A stretch of DNA of 64,000 nucleotides from Celeribacter halophilus (lineage in GTDB: Bacteria > Pseudomonadota > Alphaproteobacteria > Rhodobacterales > Rhodobacteraceae). The DNA lies in contig NZ_FORY01000006.1 in the NCBI RefSeq assembly GCF_900114135.1, forward strand, positions 1 through 64,000, written 5' to 3'. Below the pieces are notes generated by a model. That model saw nothing but the letters and a program-made list of their open reading frames with translations. It ran no database searches and was not told the DNA's origin. Positions 27,287-37,326 of the stretch are shown here, one piece after another. The position numbers and the translations under genes were made by a program. Numbering within the stretch: position 1 is the first letter of the stretch; every line of letters starts with the position of its first letter.

Positions 27287-28126
27287 TTACAGAGAACAAC
27301 CGCGCAGGGATGCGTCGGTCTGGGCCTGAGTGGCGGCTTGCGATCCTGCAAAACGGGAGACGACTTCGCCATACATGACACAGCCCTTTTCCGTTTGCCC
27401 CAGATCGCTCAGAGCCCCCGCCAGACGCAACAAGGCATCCGGCGCACGGTCGCCCTCGGGATTGCCGGAGAAACTGTCGAGATAGGCGCGCGCCGCATCT
27501 GCGGTCTGACCAGCCGCCGCAAGCGCCTCGCCCCGCATGAAATGCGCGTCACTTGTGAGGTATCCGCCGGTATAGGTCTGCGCGAAATTGGCAAAGGCCT
27601 GCGCGGCCTCCGTGTATTTCCCTGCATCAAACAGCGCCTGAGCCGCGTCGAAATCGGCCTGTTCGGACAGAGCCAGATCACCGCCCCCGTCCATCGGAGG
27701 CTCGCTATTCGGCCCCGCAATGACCAGATCGGTCGCGCCGGTCTCTCCGCCAATCGGTTTGAGCGGCGGCAGGTTGCCGATGTCACAGCCCGCTTCCAGC
27801 TCACAGAGCCGGAAGTTGAGATCGTCCAACTGGTTGGTCCCGTCCTTCACAACGCGATCAATGCGAAATTCCAGCGCCTCGATCTTGGCCGTCAGATTGG
27901 CCAGAGCGCTCTCCATCAGATCGACCCGCTCCAGCGTGCTGGCCCCCGCAATCCGCGTATTGGGTGCGCCGGTCGTGGACAGTTCGCGTTTGAGCGTGTT
28001 GATCTCGACCGAAAGCACCGCCGCTTCCTGACGGATATCGGCCAGCGTCTGCGCATCCTGCGCAAATAGCGGCGTGCACAGACCTGCCGTCAGAACAGCA
28101 CTGAGAAAGAGGGCTTTCATCTTCAC
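27287..28126 (-). CDS. cpoB: Tol-Pal accessory protein YbgF/CpoB
   Basis: This 279-aa periplasmic protein has a signal peptide (cleavage near LFA-QDA), an N-terminal trimerising coiled coil (about residues 30-110) and C-terminal TPR repeats with the family block YTEAAQAFANFAQTY...DAHFMRGEAL. In E. coli it coordinates Tol-Pal with peptidoglycan synthesis at the septum. It lies 6 nt downstream of pal on the same strand. Confidence 0.93.
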   Translation of the reverse strand: MKMKALFLSAVLTAGLCTPLFAQDAQTLADIRQEAAVLSVEINTLKRELSTTGAPNTRIAGASTLERVDLMESALANLTAKIEALEFRIDRVVKDGTNQLDDLNFRLCELEAGCDIGNLPPLKPIGGETGATDLVIAGPNSEPPMDGGGDLALSEQADFDAAQALFDAGKYTEAAQAFANFAQTYTGGYLTSDAHFMRGEALAAAGQTADAARAYLDSFSGNPEGDRAPDALLRLAGALSDLGQTEKGCVMYGEVVSRFAGSQAATQAQTDASLRGCSL

Positions 28127-28132
28127 GGCTCC

Positions 28133-28663
28133 TTACATGCCCGCGCCAGCCGCAAGCACCGTCACAGCGCGGCGGTTCTGGCTATAGCAGGTTTCGTCGG
28201 AACAGATCGCCAGCGGGCGCTCCTTGCCGTAGGGAATGGTCTTGAGCCGCGAGGGGTTCACACCCTGACTGATCAGATATTCCTGCACAGAGGCCGCACG
28301 CCGCGCCGAAAGCGCAAAGTTGTAATCGCGGGTGCCCTGCTCGTCGGCGTGACCTTCGATGATCGCCGTGTAGGCCGGATTGTCATTGAGCCACTTGGCC
28401 TGACCGGCCAGAACAACACGCGCCTCGTCAGAGAGTGTGGACTGGTCAATCGCGAACAGCACACGATCCCCGACCGTCTGGTTGAAATAGGCCACAGAGG
28501 TCGGATCGGAGGCAGAGCCTGCCAAAGCGCCATTCGCGCCCATGCCTGCGCCATTGGCCCCGCCACCGGCACCAAACCGGTCGGGGTTGGTACAGGCCGA
28601 CAGGCCGAGGGCTGCGATCAGGAGGACAGCACGCGAGGTGCGGGAAATCAGAATGTTGGACAT
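28133..28663 (-). CDS. pal: Peptidoglycan-associated lipoprotein Pal
   Basis: This 176-aa outer-membrane lipoprotein has a lipobox ending LSAC (Cys24). A Gly/Ala/Asn-rich linker (MGANGALAGS) precedes the OmpA-type peptidoglycan-binding domain, with the family motif GHADEQGTRDYNFALSARRA near residue 105. It binds TolB and diaminopimelate of the wall. It is separated from tolB by an 83-nt gap with a strong hairpin and a candidate promoter. Confidence 0.95.
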   Translation of the reverse strand: MSNILISRTSRAVLLIAALGLSACTNPDRFGAGGGANGAGMGANGALAGSASDPTSVAYFNQTVGDRVLFAIDQSTLSDEARVVLAGQAKWLNDNPAYTAIIEGHADEQGTRDYNFALSARRAASVQEYLISQGVNPSRLKTIPYGKERPLAICSDETCYSQNRRAVTVLAAGAGM

Positions 28664-28706
28664 GAGGTTCTTCCTTTGCGGAAACTCGAAACTGCTCTTT
28701 TAAGAC

Positions 28707-28739
28707 ACTATAGCACCCTCCCCGCGACTTGGGGAGGGT
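28707..28739 (-). promoter_or_regulatory. Hairpin and candidate extended -10 promoter before pal
   Basis: ACCCTCCCC (28715-28723) and GGGGAGGGT (28731-28739) form a perfect 9-bp stem without a T tract. Directly after it on the minus strand comes TGCTATAGT, an extended -10 match (TATAGT at 28707-28712). No good -35 is present. It could separate tolQRAB from pal-ybgF-tilS-ftsH or give pal extra transcription. Confidence 0.45.
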
Positions 28740-28746
28740 TGCCGCA

Positions 28747-30081
28747 TTATTTCAACAGGGGCGACCATGCCGGATCGGATGCGCCCGCATTGGTCGGCAC
28801 GCGTTTGAGGTTCCGGCCCGAAATATCGACCGTATAGAGCGCGCTTGCGCCCGATGCGCCCTGACTTTCACGGGTGAACATGATGACCCGTCCGTTGGGA
28901 GACCAGCTTGGCCCCTCGTCAAGGAAGGACGCGGTCAGAAGGCGTTCTTCGGAGCCGTCCGTGCGCATGACACCGATATGGAACCGGCCCTGATTCTGTT
29001 TGGTAAAGGCGATAAGATCACCGCGCGGGGACCATACGGGCGTGCCATAGCGGCCCTTGCCCGAGGAAATCCGCCGCGCCTCACCACCGCCTGCGGGCAT
29101 GATGTAAAGCTGCTGCGTGCCGGAGCGGTCCGATTCGAAGACGATCTGCGAGCCGTCCGGCGAGAAGGACGGCGCGGTTTCAATCGCGGGCGTGTTGGTC
29201 AGCCGCGTGTTCTGTCCTGAGGCAATATCCATCCGGTAGAGATCCGTGTTGGTGCCCGTGGACATGGAGTAGACGATCGACTGCCCGTCCGGCGAGAAGC
29301 GCGGCGCGAAGGTCACGGATTCGGCAGGCAGCGGCAGGCGGCGGCGCGTCACCGTGCCCACGTCCAGCATCATGATCTGCGGCGTGCCGTTTTCATAAGA
29401 GGTATAAAGCACACGGTCTCCGGTGGGCGAGAAACGCGGCGCGAAAACGATGAAACTGTCGTCTGTGAGATACTGGAGCCCTGCCCCGTCGTAATCCATC
29501 ACTGCCAGACGTTTCTTGCGGTCGTTCTTCGGCCCGCTCTCGGAGACAAAGACCACGCGGCTGTCGAAATAGCCGCCCTCGCCGGTGATCCGCGCATAGA
29601 CCACATCGGCCACCTTATGCGCGATCCGACGCCAGCTTGAGGTCGAGCCGCCCAGTTGCAGACCGGAGCCCAGAGGCGCTTCGGCATAGATGTCGAAGAC
29701 GCGGAACTTCACCGACAGATTGCCGGAAGCATCCATGCCCACAGCGCCGGTCACAAGCCCCTGCGCATTGATGGCTTTCCAGTCCGCATAGGACACGGAG
29801 GAGGAGAAATTCGTCACCTGCGCGATATGGGCGGAGGGCGGGATTTCACGGAACAACCCCGTGCCCACCAGATCGGCCGCGATCACATCCGAGATCTGCT
29901 TGGCATATTCTGCCGCCTGCGGCGTCTCCGCAATGAAATCGGGGATCGCAAGGGGCACCGGCTCGATCACACCTCTGGTAATGTCGAGTTTCAGCGGCCC
30001 CGGGTCCTGTGCCATCATCGGCGCAGCCCCCACAGTGAGCGCGGCAGCTAGGGCACAGGCGAGTGTCGTCAGGCGTTTCAT
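28747..30081 (-). CDS. tolB: Tol-Pal translocation protein TolB
   Basis: This 444-aa periplasmic protein has a signal peptide, an N-terminal alpha/beta domain and a six-bladed beta-propeller whose repeats show FSPDG/SPTGD and WSPRGD motifs. It relays between TolA and Pal. Start 30081 (MKRLTT) has GAGGT upstream and overlaps the tolA stop by 4 nt (ATGA). Confidence 0.95.
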   Translation of the reverse strand: MKRLTTLACALAAALTVGAAPMMAQDPGPLKLDITRGVIEPVPLAIPDFIAETPQAAEYAKQISDVIAADLVGTGLFREIPPSAHIAQVTNFSSSVSYADWKAINAQGLVTGAVGMDASGNLSVKFRVFDIYAEAPLGSGLQLGGSTSSWRRIAHKVADVVYARITGEGGYFDSRVVFVSESGPKNDRKKRLAVMDYDGAGLQYLTDDSFIVFAPRFSPTGDRVLYTSYENGTPQIMMLDVGTVTRRRLPLPAESVTFAPRFSPDGQSIVYSMSTGTNTDLYRMDIASGQNTRLTNTPAIETAPSFSPDGSQIVFESDRSGTQQLYIMPAGGGEARRISSGKGRYGTPVWSPRGDLIAFTKQNQGRFHIGVMRTDGSEERLLTASFLDEGPSWSPNGRVIMFTRESQGASGASALYTVDISGRNLKRVPTNAGASDPAWSPLLK

Positions 30082-31211
30082 TTGTACCTCATCTGTTCGG
30101 GATCGAACGTCATTTCGATATTGCGCCATTGGGCGTATTTTTCCACAGGCAACGGGAAACCGCTGGCTCCGCAGCGGATTATTGCGCGTCGGGCCACGGC
30201 AAAGGCCTGATCCGCAGCAGATTGTGATCCGCCTTCAAAGCCCAAGAGCTTGATCGAGCCGTTTTGCGGCGTCCCGTCTTCGTTCATGGACACGCCCACG
30301 GTGATGGTGGTGCGCATCGCTTCGGTGGACATGGCACCCACGTTCCAGCATTGCGACACGGCGACCCGCATCCCTTCGCGCTCGCCAGCAGTGAGCGGCG
30401 GACCTGTCGGGCGAGCGGGCGCGGCCGGTGTGGCGGCACTCTCGGCCGCCAGCGCAGCCGCCGCAGCAGCCGCGGCCTCGGCCACAGCATCGGATGTATC
30501 GCGCGGCGTCTCGGCGGGTTGCTCGGTGGGCGTGGCGGGTTGTTCCACAGGCTCCTGCGCCGCTTCCGCCTGTGCTGCCAGATTGGCCGGACGCGTTTTC
30601 GGACGCGGCGACGAGGTCATGCCGGAGGGCTTCTCCGCCTCGGTCACAATCTCGGTCGTGGTTTCCTGCGGTGCGGCCTGTTCGACCTGTTCCTCAACCA
30701 CCTCGGGGCTCTCCGCCTCCTCGTTGGCGGCCTCGACCGGCGCATCGGAGACTTCCGGCTGCGGCTCGGGCGCGGTCACCACCTGATCGGAGATGCGCGG
30801 CACGGGGCGCGGGGTCGGTTTCTGATTGGCAATATCCGGCAGGTTCGCCCCCGGATCCTCAAGCGAAAGCTCCAGCTCCACCTGCGGCGCGGGCGGCGTC
30901 GGCGTCACCTCGACCGGCGTCTCCACCGGCGCGGGCGCTTCGGGCGCGGCTGGCTCGGCAACGCTTTCCTCGGGCGTGTTCACCTCCGGCGCGGGCTCCG
31001 TCTGCGGCGCCTGCAATTGCGGGGCTTCTTCGAAATTGTCCGGCGCGGTGCTTTGCTCCACCAGCGCGGCAAATTCGGACTCGGAGATCAGGGCAACCTC
31101 CTGCACAGACATCTCGTCCGTTCTCTCGGGGCGCAAAAACAGCCCCCCGAAAAGCATATAGGCAATGAGCCCCAAATGGCCCGCACCAGAGATATATTGG
31201 CCCGCGTTCAC
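30078..31211 (-). CDS. tolA: Tol-Pal energy-coupling protein TolA
   Basis: This 377-aa protein has an N-terminal membrane anchor (about residues 5-22). A long Pro/Glu/Ala/Thr-rich domain (about 35-265) spans the periplasm, and a C-terminal TonB/TolA-like domain ends at the [10 protein letters not shown] block. It couples the TolQR motor to TolB/Pal at the outer membrane. The middle region is Pro/Glu-rich rather than the Lys/Ala helix of E. coli TolA, which is normal in alphaproteobacteria. The tolR stop lies 12 nt upstream. Confidence 0.9.
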   Translation of the reverse strand: MNAGQYISGAGHLGLIAYMLFGGLFLRPERTDEMSVQEVALISESEFAALVEQSTAPDNFEEAPQLQAPQTEPAPEVNTPEESVAEPAAPEAPAPVETPVEVTPTPPAPQVELELSLEDPGANLPDIANQKPTPRPVPRISDQVVTAPEPQPEVSDAPVEAANEEAESPEVVEEQVEQAAPQETTTEIVTEAEKPSGMTSSPRPKTRPANLAAQAEAAQEPVEQPATPTEQPAETPRDTSDAVAEAAAAAAAALAAESAATPAAPARPTGPPLTAGEREGMRVAVSQCWNVGAMSTEAMRTTITVGVSMNEDGTPQNGSIKLLGFEGGSQSAADQAFAVARRAIIRCGASGFPLPVEKYAQWRNIEMTFDPEQMRYK

Positions 31212-31223
31212 GATGCCTGCCCT

Positions 31224-31694
31224 TTAATTCCCGGACCCGTCGAGACGTGGCCCGCCTTGCTCCGTCACCAGACCGATTTTGCGAAACCCGCCCGCATTGA
31301 GCGCGCCCATCACCTGAGCCACACGTTCGTAAGGCACCGATCCGTCGGCACGCAGGAAGATTTTGTCATCATTGCGCTCGGTCGCGATGGCACGCAGCTT
31401 GGTCACAAGGTCCGCCTCCGGCGTCTCATTCGCCATCAACAAAACCTGCCCGTCCGCTGTCAGCGTGATGGTCAGCGGCTCCTGCTCCTCTTGCGGCAAC
31501 GCCGTGGCCGCCGTTTCGGGCAATTCCACCGGAACACCCACGGTCATCATCGGAGCGGCCACCATGAAGATAATCAAAAGCACCAGCATCACATCCACAA
31601 AGGGCGTGACGTTGATCTCGCTCATCGCGGCGGGACGACGACGGCCTCTGCCGCGTCCGCCCCCGCGCTGTTTCTGCACGACACCTGCGCCCAT
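31224..31694 (-). CDS. tolR: Proton-channel stator subunit TolR (ExbD family)
   Basis: This 156-aa inner-membrane protein has a basic Gly/Arg-rich N-terminus. A single transmembrane helix carries the proton-binding Asp in NVTPFVDVMLVLLIIFMV (Asp about residue 33). A periplasmic domain follows. Start 31694 lies 1 nt after the tolQ stop; longer frames reach into tolQ. It forms the ion channel with TolQ. Confidence 0.93.
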   Translation of the reverse strand: MGAGVVQKQRGGGRGRGRRRPAAMSEINVTPFVDVMLVLLIIFMVAAPMMTVGVPVELPETAATALPQEEQEPLTITLTADGQVLLMANETPEADLVTKLRAIATERNDDKIFLRADGSVPYERVAQVMGALNAGGFRKIGLVTEQGGPRLDGSGN

Positions 31695-31695
31695 G

Positions 31696-32391
31696 TCAGC
31701 TATCCAGCTCGCGCGAAAGAATGGTCGCAAACTCGTCTGCGAAAGCCTCGTATCCACCAAGGATACGGTCGCTGTCCGCGTTGAGCTTGTTGTAGAAAAT
31801 TACCGCCGGAATAGCCGCCAGAAGACCCAGAGCCGTGGCCAGCAAAGCCTCCGCGATCCCCGGTGCCACAACTGCAAGGTTGGTGGATTGCGCCATGGCG
31901 ATGTCTTCAAACGCGGTCTTGATCCCCCAGACCGTGCCGAACAGCCCGACAAACGGCCCGGTCGAGCCCACCGTGGCCAGAAACGACAGGCCTGCGGTCA
32001 TGTCTTCGCTCTCTTTGGCAATCGCCACATCCATCGACCGGTCGATACGCGACTGCGCACCGGCGATCAGCCCGCCATCGGCCTTGTGAGAACGCCGCCA
32101 CTCGGTCATGCCCGCAGCAAAGACCCGCTCTGGCGCGCTCATCGGCCCGCCTGCGATCTGGTCATAAAGCTCGTCGAGAGGCTCGCCCGACCAGAACGCC
32201 TGATCGAAAGCCGCCGCCTCTGCGCGGGCCTTTTTATAAGAGATGAATTTCTGGATGATGATCGACCATGACCAGAAGGAGGCCACGATCAAAAGGATCA
32301 TCACAATTTTAACCGTGAAGGTTGCGCGCATAAAAAGCGCCAGCAAGGAGAAATCGATCTCCTGCGCCATCGCAAGGGTTGTCTGGTCCAT
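31696..32391 (-). CDS. tolQ: Proton-channel stator subunit TolQ (ExbB/MotA family)
   Basis: This 231-aa membrane protein has three hydrophobic helices (about residues 17-38, 130-152 and 165-185). The family block GLFGTVWGIKTAFEDIA and the following GIAEALLATALGLLAAIPAV are intact. With TolR it converts proton motive force into TolA movement. It is first of the tolQRAB genes, 146 nt downstream of ybgC. Confidence 0.95.
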   Translation of the reverse strand: MDQTTLAMAQEIDFSLLALFMRATFTVKIVMILLIVASFWSWSIIIQKFISYKKARAEAAAFDQAFWSGEPLDELYDQIAGGPMSAPERVFAAGMTEWRRSHKADGGLIAGAQSRIDRSMDVAIAKESEDMTAGLSFLATVGSTGPFVGLFGTVWGIKTAFEDIAMAQSTNLAVVAPGIAEALLATALGLLAAIPAVIFYNKLNADSDRILGGYEAFADEFATILSRELDS

Positions 32392-32537
32392 GAACCTGCT
32401 CTTTTAATCGCCTGTTGGCCGTATTTACACGGCTCTCATCATTACCAAGGATTCTATCCTATCCACAGGGCCCTCGCCAACACGAAGATGCGAGAGTTTC
32501 GTGAAATTATCGGATTTTGAGCGATTTCGCGAAGATT

Positions 32538-32927
32538 TCAGTGCAGATTTCGGCGGAGAACCGCCGGAAGTCGCGCCGGATGGCCGGTCGGAGTGAGCGC
32601 CACAAGCGTCACCTGCGCCGAAAAAAGCAGGTCCTCGCCGCGTTTGACCTCTTGGGTCAACACGATGCGCACGCCTGTCATGGCTTCCAGCGCGGTTTCG
32701 ACCACCAGATCATCATCGAATCTGGCGGGGGTGAGATAGTCCGCCTCGACTCGGCGCACGGCAAAGACCACGCCTTCGTCCTCTTTGAGCTTCACCTGAT
32801 CCACGCCCAGATCCCGCACCCATTCCGTGCGCGCGCGTTCGATGAATTTGAGGTAATTCGCGTAATAGACAATGCCTGCAAGGTCGGTGTCTTCGTAATA
32901 GACATGGACGGGAAATTTATGGGTCAT
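32538..32927 (-). CDS. ybgC: Tol-Pal-associated acyl-CoA thioesterase YbgC
   Basis: This 129-aa hotdog-fold thioesterase has the catalytic segment YYEDTDLAGIVYYANY (Asp near residue 15). It hydrolyses acyl-CoA or acyl-ACP in the cytoplasm and is conserved just upstream of tolQ. No separate promoter stands out, and a 114-nt gap leads to thpR upstream. Confidence 0.93.
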   Translation of the reverse strand: MTHKFPVHVYYEDTDLAGIVYYANYLKFIERARTEWVRDLGVDQVKLKEDEGVVFAVRRVEADYLTPARFDDDLVVETALEAMTGVRIVLTQEVKRGEDLLFSAQVTLVALTPTGHPARLPAVLRRNLH

Positions 32928-33041
32928 CTGCCACGCACCTCTGTTGCTCTGTGCGCAACCCTAGTGCCTTTCGTGAAAAAGCTGAACCGGATTTTCCGGC
33001 GCTCGATTTTCCGCAGCTCGGGCGCGGGGCCGCAGGGGTCA

Positions 33042-33581
33042 TCACCCGAGCGGATAGGTCGCAAGCGTGTCGTATTGCGCGCCCTCCGGCGTCAGGGTGG
33101 AGCCGATCATGGCACATTCCGGCGGCTGGAAGGCGGGCCATGCAAAAGCCCCCTGCGCCGCGATCAGATGGTCCAGTTCCTGCTGCTCCCCCGCGCGAAG
33201 GCGATGGAACCGGCGCAGGGAGATATGCGGGCGAAAGCGTTCATGTGGCAGGTCGATCCCCACCGCACGCGCCGCCTGACGCACTTTGTTACGCAGCGCG
33301 GTCAGGGCGTCATCTTGTCTCACAGAGGCAAAGAGCAGGCGCGGCTTGTTGCCGCCGAAGACATCCAGCCCCGCCACCGCAATCTCCGGCGCAGGCAGGC
33401 AGAGAGACGCCAGTTCCTCGTGCAACTCGGCCAGAAGCTCTTCAGGCTGGTCATCCAGAAAGGCCAGCGTGACATGCATATTTTCCGCAGGCACCGCACG
33501 TCCGAACCGCAAGGGCGCAGCCAGCGCCTCCAACCGGTCGGTCAGATCATCCGGCAGAGGCAGTCCGACAAAGGCCCGCAT
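33042..33581 (-). CDS. thpR: RNA 2',3'-cyclic phosphodiesterase (2'-5' RNA ligase family)
   Basis: This 179-aa 2H-phosphoesterase has its two catalytic motifs as HVTLAF (His36) and HISLRRF (His119). Members hydrolyse 2',3'-cyclic phosphate RNA ends or ligate tRNA halves; the cellular substrate is not settled. It starts 6 nt after the stop of an uncharacterised protein gene, so it is probably co-transcribed. Confidence 0.9.
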   Translation of the reverse strand: MRAFVGLPLPDDLTDRLEALAAPLRFGRAVPAENMHVTLAFLDDQPEELLAELHEELASLCLPAPEIAVAGLDVFGGNKPRLLFASVRQDDALTALRNKVRQAARAVGIDLPHERFRPHISLRRFHRLRAGEQQELDHLIAAQGAFAWPAFQPPECAMIGSTLTPEGAQYDTLATYPLG

Positions 33582-33587
33582 AGCCGC

Positions 33588-34217
33588 TCACCCCGCAATC
33601 ACCCGCGCATAGAGCCTAAGCGCATGGGCGGCATCACGCGCCGCATCGGGCAGCAAGGGGTCATAGGCCGCCCGCAGCACATTGGCCACATCGGGGCGCA
33701 CCACCGTGCCCTCGACCGTCTGGGCCAGCGGGCTGTCTTGGGTAAATTCCTTGTCGGACCACAGCAGCATCGCCTGCACCGCCTGCGACAGGGCGATCAC
33801 CTCGGCGGGCACCTCGTCCATCGCACCGCCCATGCGCACAAAGCTGAAACACGCCTTGATCGCGCCGGCATCATCGAAACGGAAGGCGCGGTATTGATGC
33901 GCGTTCCGTTCTTGCAGCGTGGCGACGCGGCTCTCCAGTTCGGGAATCAGATCCCCCATATGCGGCACGTCGAGAAGCTCCGCCCAATCGGACAGGAAGA
34001 ACACCATCAGGTTCGTGCCCAGTTCAGGGTCCATCTCCTCGATCCGGTGCCCCGCGATGGCGACACAGGCCTCAATGGCGGATTTCACGATCACAAGGGT
34101 CTCTTCCTCCACCCCGAACACCACAGGCGCAACGGGACGCCCCCAGCGGGCAAAGACATAGTCGCCATTTGATCGGGTGAAAAACTGCTCGATACGTTCC
34201 GGTGTGATGTCGCTCAT
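33588..34217 (-). CDS. Conserved hypothetical cytoplasmic protein
   Basis: This 209-aa protein has no signal peptide or membrane segment. The first 130 residues have alternating beta and helical character ([23 protein letters not shown]...) resembling small secretion-chaperone or YbjN-like folds, but I cannot assign a family with confidence. The second half is helical. Start 34217 ([13 protein letters not shown]) is used because the upstream extension shows no coding character. It is divergent from aroQ and followed 6 nt later by thpR. Confidence 0.7.
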   Translation of the reverse strand: MSDITPERIEQFFTRSNGDYVFARWGRPVAPVVFGVEEETLVIVKSAIEACVAIAGHRIEEMDPELGTNLMVFFLSDWAELLDVPHMGDLIPELESRVATLQERNAHQYRAFRFDDAGAIKACFSFVRMGGAMDEVPAEVIALSQAVQAMLLWSDKEFTQDSPLAQTVEGTVVRPDVANVLRAAYDPLLPDAARDAAHALRLYARVIAG

Positions 34218-34332
34218 GTGGCCCTCTCGCGTCTCAAGGTCTCCTTTTGCAACAGGGTGGCTTGCGCGACAACCCCTGCCCCGCGTAGCTTGGCCGCAAA
34301 ACAGACATGCGGCACGCGGCCCGGAGACAGCT

Positions 34333-34770
34333 ATGAGCAAAACCATCTACATCCTGAACGGCCCCAACCTGAACCTGCTGGGCAAGCGCCAGCCGGAGAT
34401 TTACGGCAAGGAGACGCTCGAAGATGTCGAAGCGCTCTGCGCCGCCGAGGCCGCGAGCCATGATCTCGACATCGTCTTTGCCCAGTCGAACCACGAGGGC
34501 GAGATCATCGATTTGATCCACGAGGCCCGCGAGAAAGCGGCGGGCATCGTCATCAATCCGGCGGCCTATACCCACACTTCCGTGGCCATTCTGGACGCGC
34601 TCAACACCTTTGAGGGGCCGGTGATCGAGGTGCATATCTCGCAGGTCCACAAGCGCGAAGCCTTCCGCCACCACTCTTATGTCTCGATGCGGGCCGATGC
34701 GGTCATGGCGGGGTTCGGCGTGAACGGCTACCGGCTTGCGGTGGCGCAGATGGGACATCTTCTGGGCTGA
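34333..34770 (+). CDS. aroQ: Type II 3-dehydroquinate dehydratase
   Basis: This 145-aa shikimate-pathway enzyme dehydrates 3-dehydroquinate. The conserved [17 protein letters not shown] at residues 8-24 carries the catalytic Tyr on the flexible lid. [19 protein letters not shown] and the [18 protein letters not shown] segment carry the catalytic His and anion-binding residues. GGAG lies 6 nt before ATG 34333. It is the only plus-strand gene among the ruv-tol genes. Confidence 0.95.
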   Translation: MSKTIYILNGPNLNLLGKRQPEIYGKETLEDVEALCAAEAASHDLDIVFAQSNHEGEIIDLIHEAREKAAGIVINPAAYTHTSVAILDALNTFEGPVIEVHISQVHKREAFRHHSYVSMRADAVMAGFGVNGYRLAVAQMGHLLG

Positions 34771-34814
34771 TCCGAACGGGCTTTCCGCCCGGCCAGCCCC
34801 CTTACCTGCCGCGC

Positions 34815-35843
34815 TTACTTGCCGAACAGATCCGACTGATCCGGCGCTTTTGGCGCCTCAAGCCCGAGATGCCTCCATGTCTTTTGCGACAGCATCCGCC
34901 CGCGCGGGGTGCGCTGGATAAGCCCCTGCTGCAACAGATACGGCTCGATCACATCCTCGATGGCATCGCGGCTCTCCGACAGCGCCGCCGCCAGCGTCTC
35001 CACACCGACCGGCCCGCCGCCGTAATTCTCCGCGATCATCGACAGGTAGCGCCGGTCCGCACCGTCAAGGCCCAGAAGGTCCACCCCCAAACGCGTCAGA
35101 GCCCCGTCGGCCAGAGGTTTGGAAATCCGCCCGTCGCCCTCGACCACGGCAAAATCCACCACCCGCCGCAAAAGCCGCCCCGCAATCCGCGGCGTGCCTC
35201 GGGCGCGTTTGGCGATCTCGTAAGCCCCGTCAGGATCGGTCGGAATCCCCAGCAGACGTGCGCCACGGGTGACGATCTCGTGCAATTCCTCGGTCGTGTA
35301 GAACTGAAGCCGCGTCGGGATGCCGAAACGATCACGCAAAGGCGTGGTCAAAAGCCCCAGCCGCGTGGTCGCACCCACAAGGGTAAAGGGCTGCAACTCG
35401 ATCCGCACGGTGCGCGCAGCGGGGCCTTCACCGATCACCAGATCAAGCTCGAAATCCTCCATCGCCGGATAGAGCACCTCTTCGACCACCGGATTCATCC
35501 GATGGATCTCGTCGATGAACAACACATCGCGGGCTTCGAGATTGGTCAGAATCGCCGCCAGATCCCCCGCTTTGGCCAGAACCGGCCCCGAGGTCATCTT
35601 GAAATTCACGCCCAGTTCACGCGCCATGATCTGCGCCAGCGTGGTTTTCCCCAGACCCGGCGGGCCGTGAAACAGAACGTGGTCCATCGCCTCGCCGCGC
35701 ATCTTGGCGCTTTCGATGAACACGCGCAGGTTGGCACGCGCCTCCTGCTGACCGATGAACTCTTCCAAGACCTGCGGACGCAGGGCGCGGTCGGTGTCCT
35801 CCGGCTGGCGGTCAGGGCGCAAAGTGGGATCGGGCGCGTCCAT
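34815..35843 (-). CDS. ruvB: Holliday junction branch-migration helicase RuvB
   Basis: This 342-aa AAA+ motor has Walker [10 protein letters not shown] near residue 60, Walker B FIDEIHR near 110 and a C-terminal winged helix ([10 protein letters not shown]). With RuvA it drives branch migration during recombinational repair. It begins 4 nt after the ruvA stop. Confidence 0.96.
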   Translation of the reverse strand: MDAPDPTLRPDRQPEDTDRALRPQVLEEFIGQQEARANLRVFIESAKMRGEAMDHVLFHGPPGLGKTTLAQIMARELGVNFKMTSGPVLAKAGDLAAILTNLEARDVLFIDEIHRMNPVVEEVLYPAMEDFELDLVIGEGPAARTVRIELQPFTLVGATTRLGLLTTPLRDRFGIPTRLQFYTTEELHEIVTRGARLLGIPTDPDGAYEIAKRARGTPRIAGRLLRRVVDFAVVEGDGRISKPLADGALTRLGVDLLGLDGADRRYLSMIAENYGGGPVGVETLAAALSESRDAIEDVIEPYLLQQGLIQRTPRGRMLSQKTWRHLGLEAPKAPDQSDLFGK

Positions 35844-35847
35844 TCAT

Positions 35848-36531
35848 CTACCCTTTCGGAGCCAGAAGTTTCAGCGCGGCGCGGATCAGGTCCGAGGTCG
35901 CCGCCTCCGGCGCATCCTGCGCCGCCTGTGCCACAGCCCCCGCCGCATCAGAGGGCGAATAGCCAAGGTTCTGAAGCGCCGACAGGGCTTCGGCCTCGGC
36001 ACTGGCATTGGCTTTCGCGGGTGCTTTGCGGGTCGGTTTCACGGCGGGCGCAGGGGCGTCCGTCTCCACCACTTCGGCGGCCTCCGGCGCATCCAGCGTT
36101 TCCGAGAGGCTCCCGCCCATAGACATCACCGTGGGGGCCTTGTCCTTCAACTCGTTCACCACGCGCTGCGCGATCTTCGGCCCGACACCGGGAGCCGCCT
36201 TCACCGCACCCCAGTCGCCCAGCGCAATCGCGCGGCCTGTGGCTTCCGGCCCCAAAGTGCCGAGAATCGCCATGGCCGCTTTTGAGCCGATGCCCTGCAC
36301 CGAGATGAGCAGACGATACCACTCCTTCTCCAGAAGCGAGGTAAAGCCGAAAAGCTGCAAATTGTCTTCGCGCACCAACAGATCGGTATAGAGCGCAACC
36401 GGCGCCCCCTGCCCCGGCAGCGCCATGCGCGTGCGTTCGGAAACATAGACGATATAGCCGACTCCGCGCACGTCGATCAGAACATGATCCGTGCCGATAT
36501 AATCGATAACACCTGTAATCTTGCCAATCAT
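35848..36531 (-). CDS. ruvA: Holliday junction DNA-binding protein RuvA
   Basis: This 227-aa protein has the N-terminal OB fold ([15 protein letters not shown]), two HhH motifs ([12 protein letters not shown] and [13 protein letters not shown]) and a C-terminal RuvB-binding helix. It is about 20 residues longer than E. coli RuvA owing to an Ala/Pro/Lys-rich linker before the last domain. ATG 36531 overlaps the ruvC stop by 4 nt. Confidence 0.94.
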   Translation of the reverse strand: MIGKITGVIDYIGTDHVLIDVRGVGYIVYVSERTRMALPGQGAPVALYTDLLVREDNLQLFGFTSLLEKEWYRLLISVQGIGSKAAMAILGTLGPEATGRAIALGDWGAVKAAPGVGPKIAQRVVNELKDKAPTVMSMGGSLSETLDAPEAAEVVETDAPAPAVKPTRKAPAKANASAEAEALSALQNLGYSPSDAAGAVAQAAQDAPEAATSDLIRAALKLLAPKG

Positions 36532-37037
36532 GAGGCTGCTTTCTTGAGCGCATCCGCCAGCCGCGAGGAGGATTGCGCATGGTAGGAATGGGTGATGGCG
36601 ATGGCCAGCGCGTCGACCGCGTCCGGCCCTTCGAGCTTTGCACCGGGCAGTTGCAGCTTGATCATATGCTCGACCTGTTGCTTGGCCGCGTGGCCCACGC
36701 CAACGACAGTCTTTTTCACCGCATTGGGCGCATATTCCCCGATGGGAATCCCCGCCCGCGCAGGCACCAGCAACGCCACTGAACGCGCCTGTCCGAGTTT
36801 CAGCGTGGCCACAGCATCCTTGTTTACAAAAGTCTGCTCCACCGCCGCGCAATCCGGCGCATAGGTTTTGACAATTTCCGTGAGCTGGTCGAACAGCGAC
36901 AAAAGCCGCGTGGCCAGCTCGTCAGAGGCCGCCGAACGACAGGTGCCGTTGGCCACATGGCTCATGCGCGATCCGGTAACATCAATAATGCCCCAGCCCA
37001 TATTGCGCAGCCCAGGGTCGATGCCCATCACACGCAT
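36528..37037 (-). CDS. ruvC: Holliday junction resolvase RuvC
   Basis: This 169-aa endonuclease of the RNase H fold has its first catalytic Asp in [13 protein letters not shown] (residue 6) and an acidic residue in [12 protein letters not shown]. It cuts junctions processed by RuvAB. Start 37037 has AGGTGAG upstream; an upstream extension of 29 residues shows no conservation. Confidence 0.95.
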   Translation of the reverse strand: MRVMGIDPGLRNMGWGIIDVTGSRMSHVANGTCRSAASDELATRLLSLFDQLTEIVKTYAPDCAAVEQTFVNKDAVATLKLGQARSVALLVPARAGIPIGEYAPNAVKKTVVGVGHAAKQQVEHMIKLQLPGAKLEGPDAVDALAIAITHSYHAQSSSRLADALKKAAS

Positions 37038-37232
37038 GTTCTCACCTGCTCGTTTATTCGTTAAGGTCGAGTTAGCACGAAACAAGAACATTTGCCAAGC
37101 ACGGGTTTCACGCGTGGGGCTCATGTCCGGCGGAGTTTCTCCGTTGCGGACCTGTTACGGGCCTAGCCAGCACAGTAGCGCAGACCACAAACAGGCCAAC
37201 ACCACGACCAACGCACTCGACAACCGCCAACG

Positions 37233-37263
37233 CAAAAGCCCGCACCGGTTGAACGGTGCGGGC
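37233..37263 (-). terminator. Strong terminator of the 37327-37674 gene
   Basis: GCCCGCACCG (37238-37247) and CGGTGCGGGC (37254-37263) form a perfect 10-bp stem with a 6-nt loop, followed on the minus strand by TTTTGCG. Confidence 0.92.
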
Positions 37264-37276
37264 CTGAACGTGGAAT

Positions 37277-37317
37277 GGTGCGACAGGGCATATTGGGAAA
37301 CAGCCCAATGTCGCACC
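37277..37317 (-). ncRNA. Two-part stem-loop in the 3' UTR, possible sRNA with the following terminator
   Basis: The outer arms GGTGCGAC (37277-37284) and GTCGCACC (37310-37317) and the inner arms ATTGGG and CCCAAT form a bulged hairpin immediately after the stop codon at 37327. Together with the adjacent terminator it gives a compact roughly 85-nt structured 3' end, the form of many 3'-UTR-derived small RNAs. Confidence 0.4.
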
Positions 37318-37326
37318 GGAAACTAT

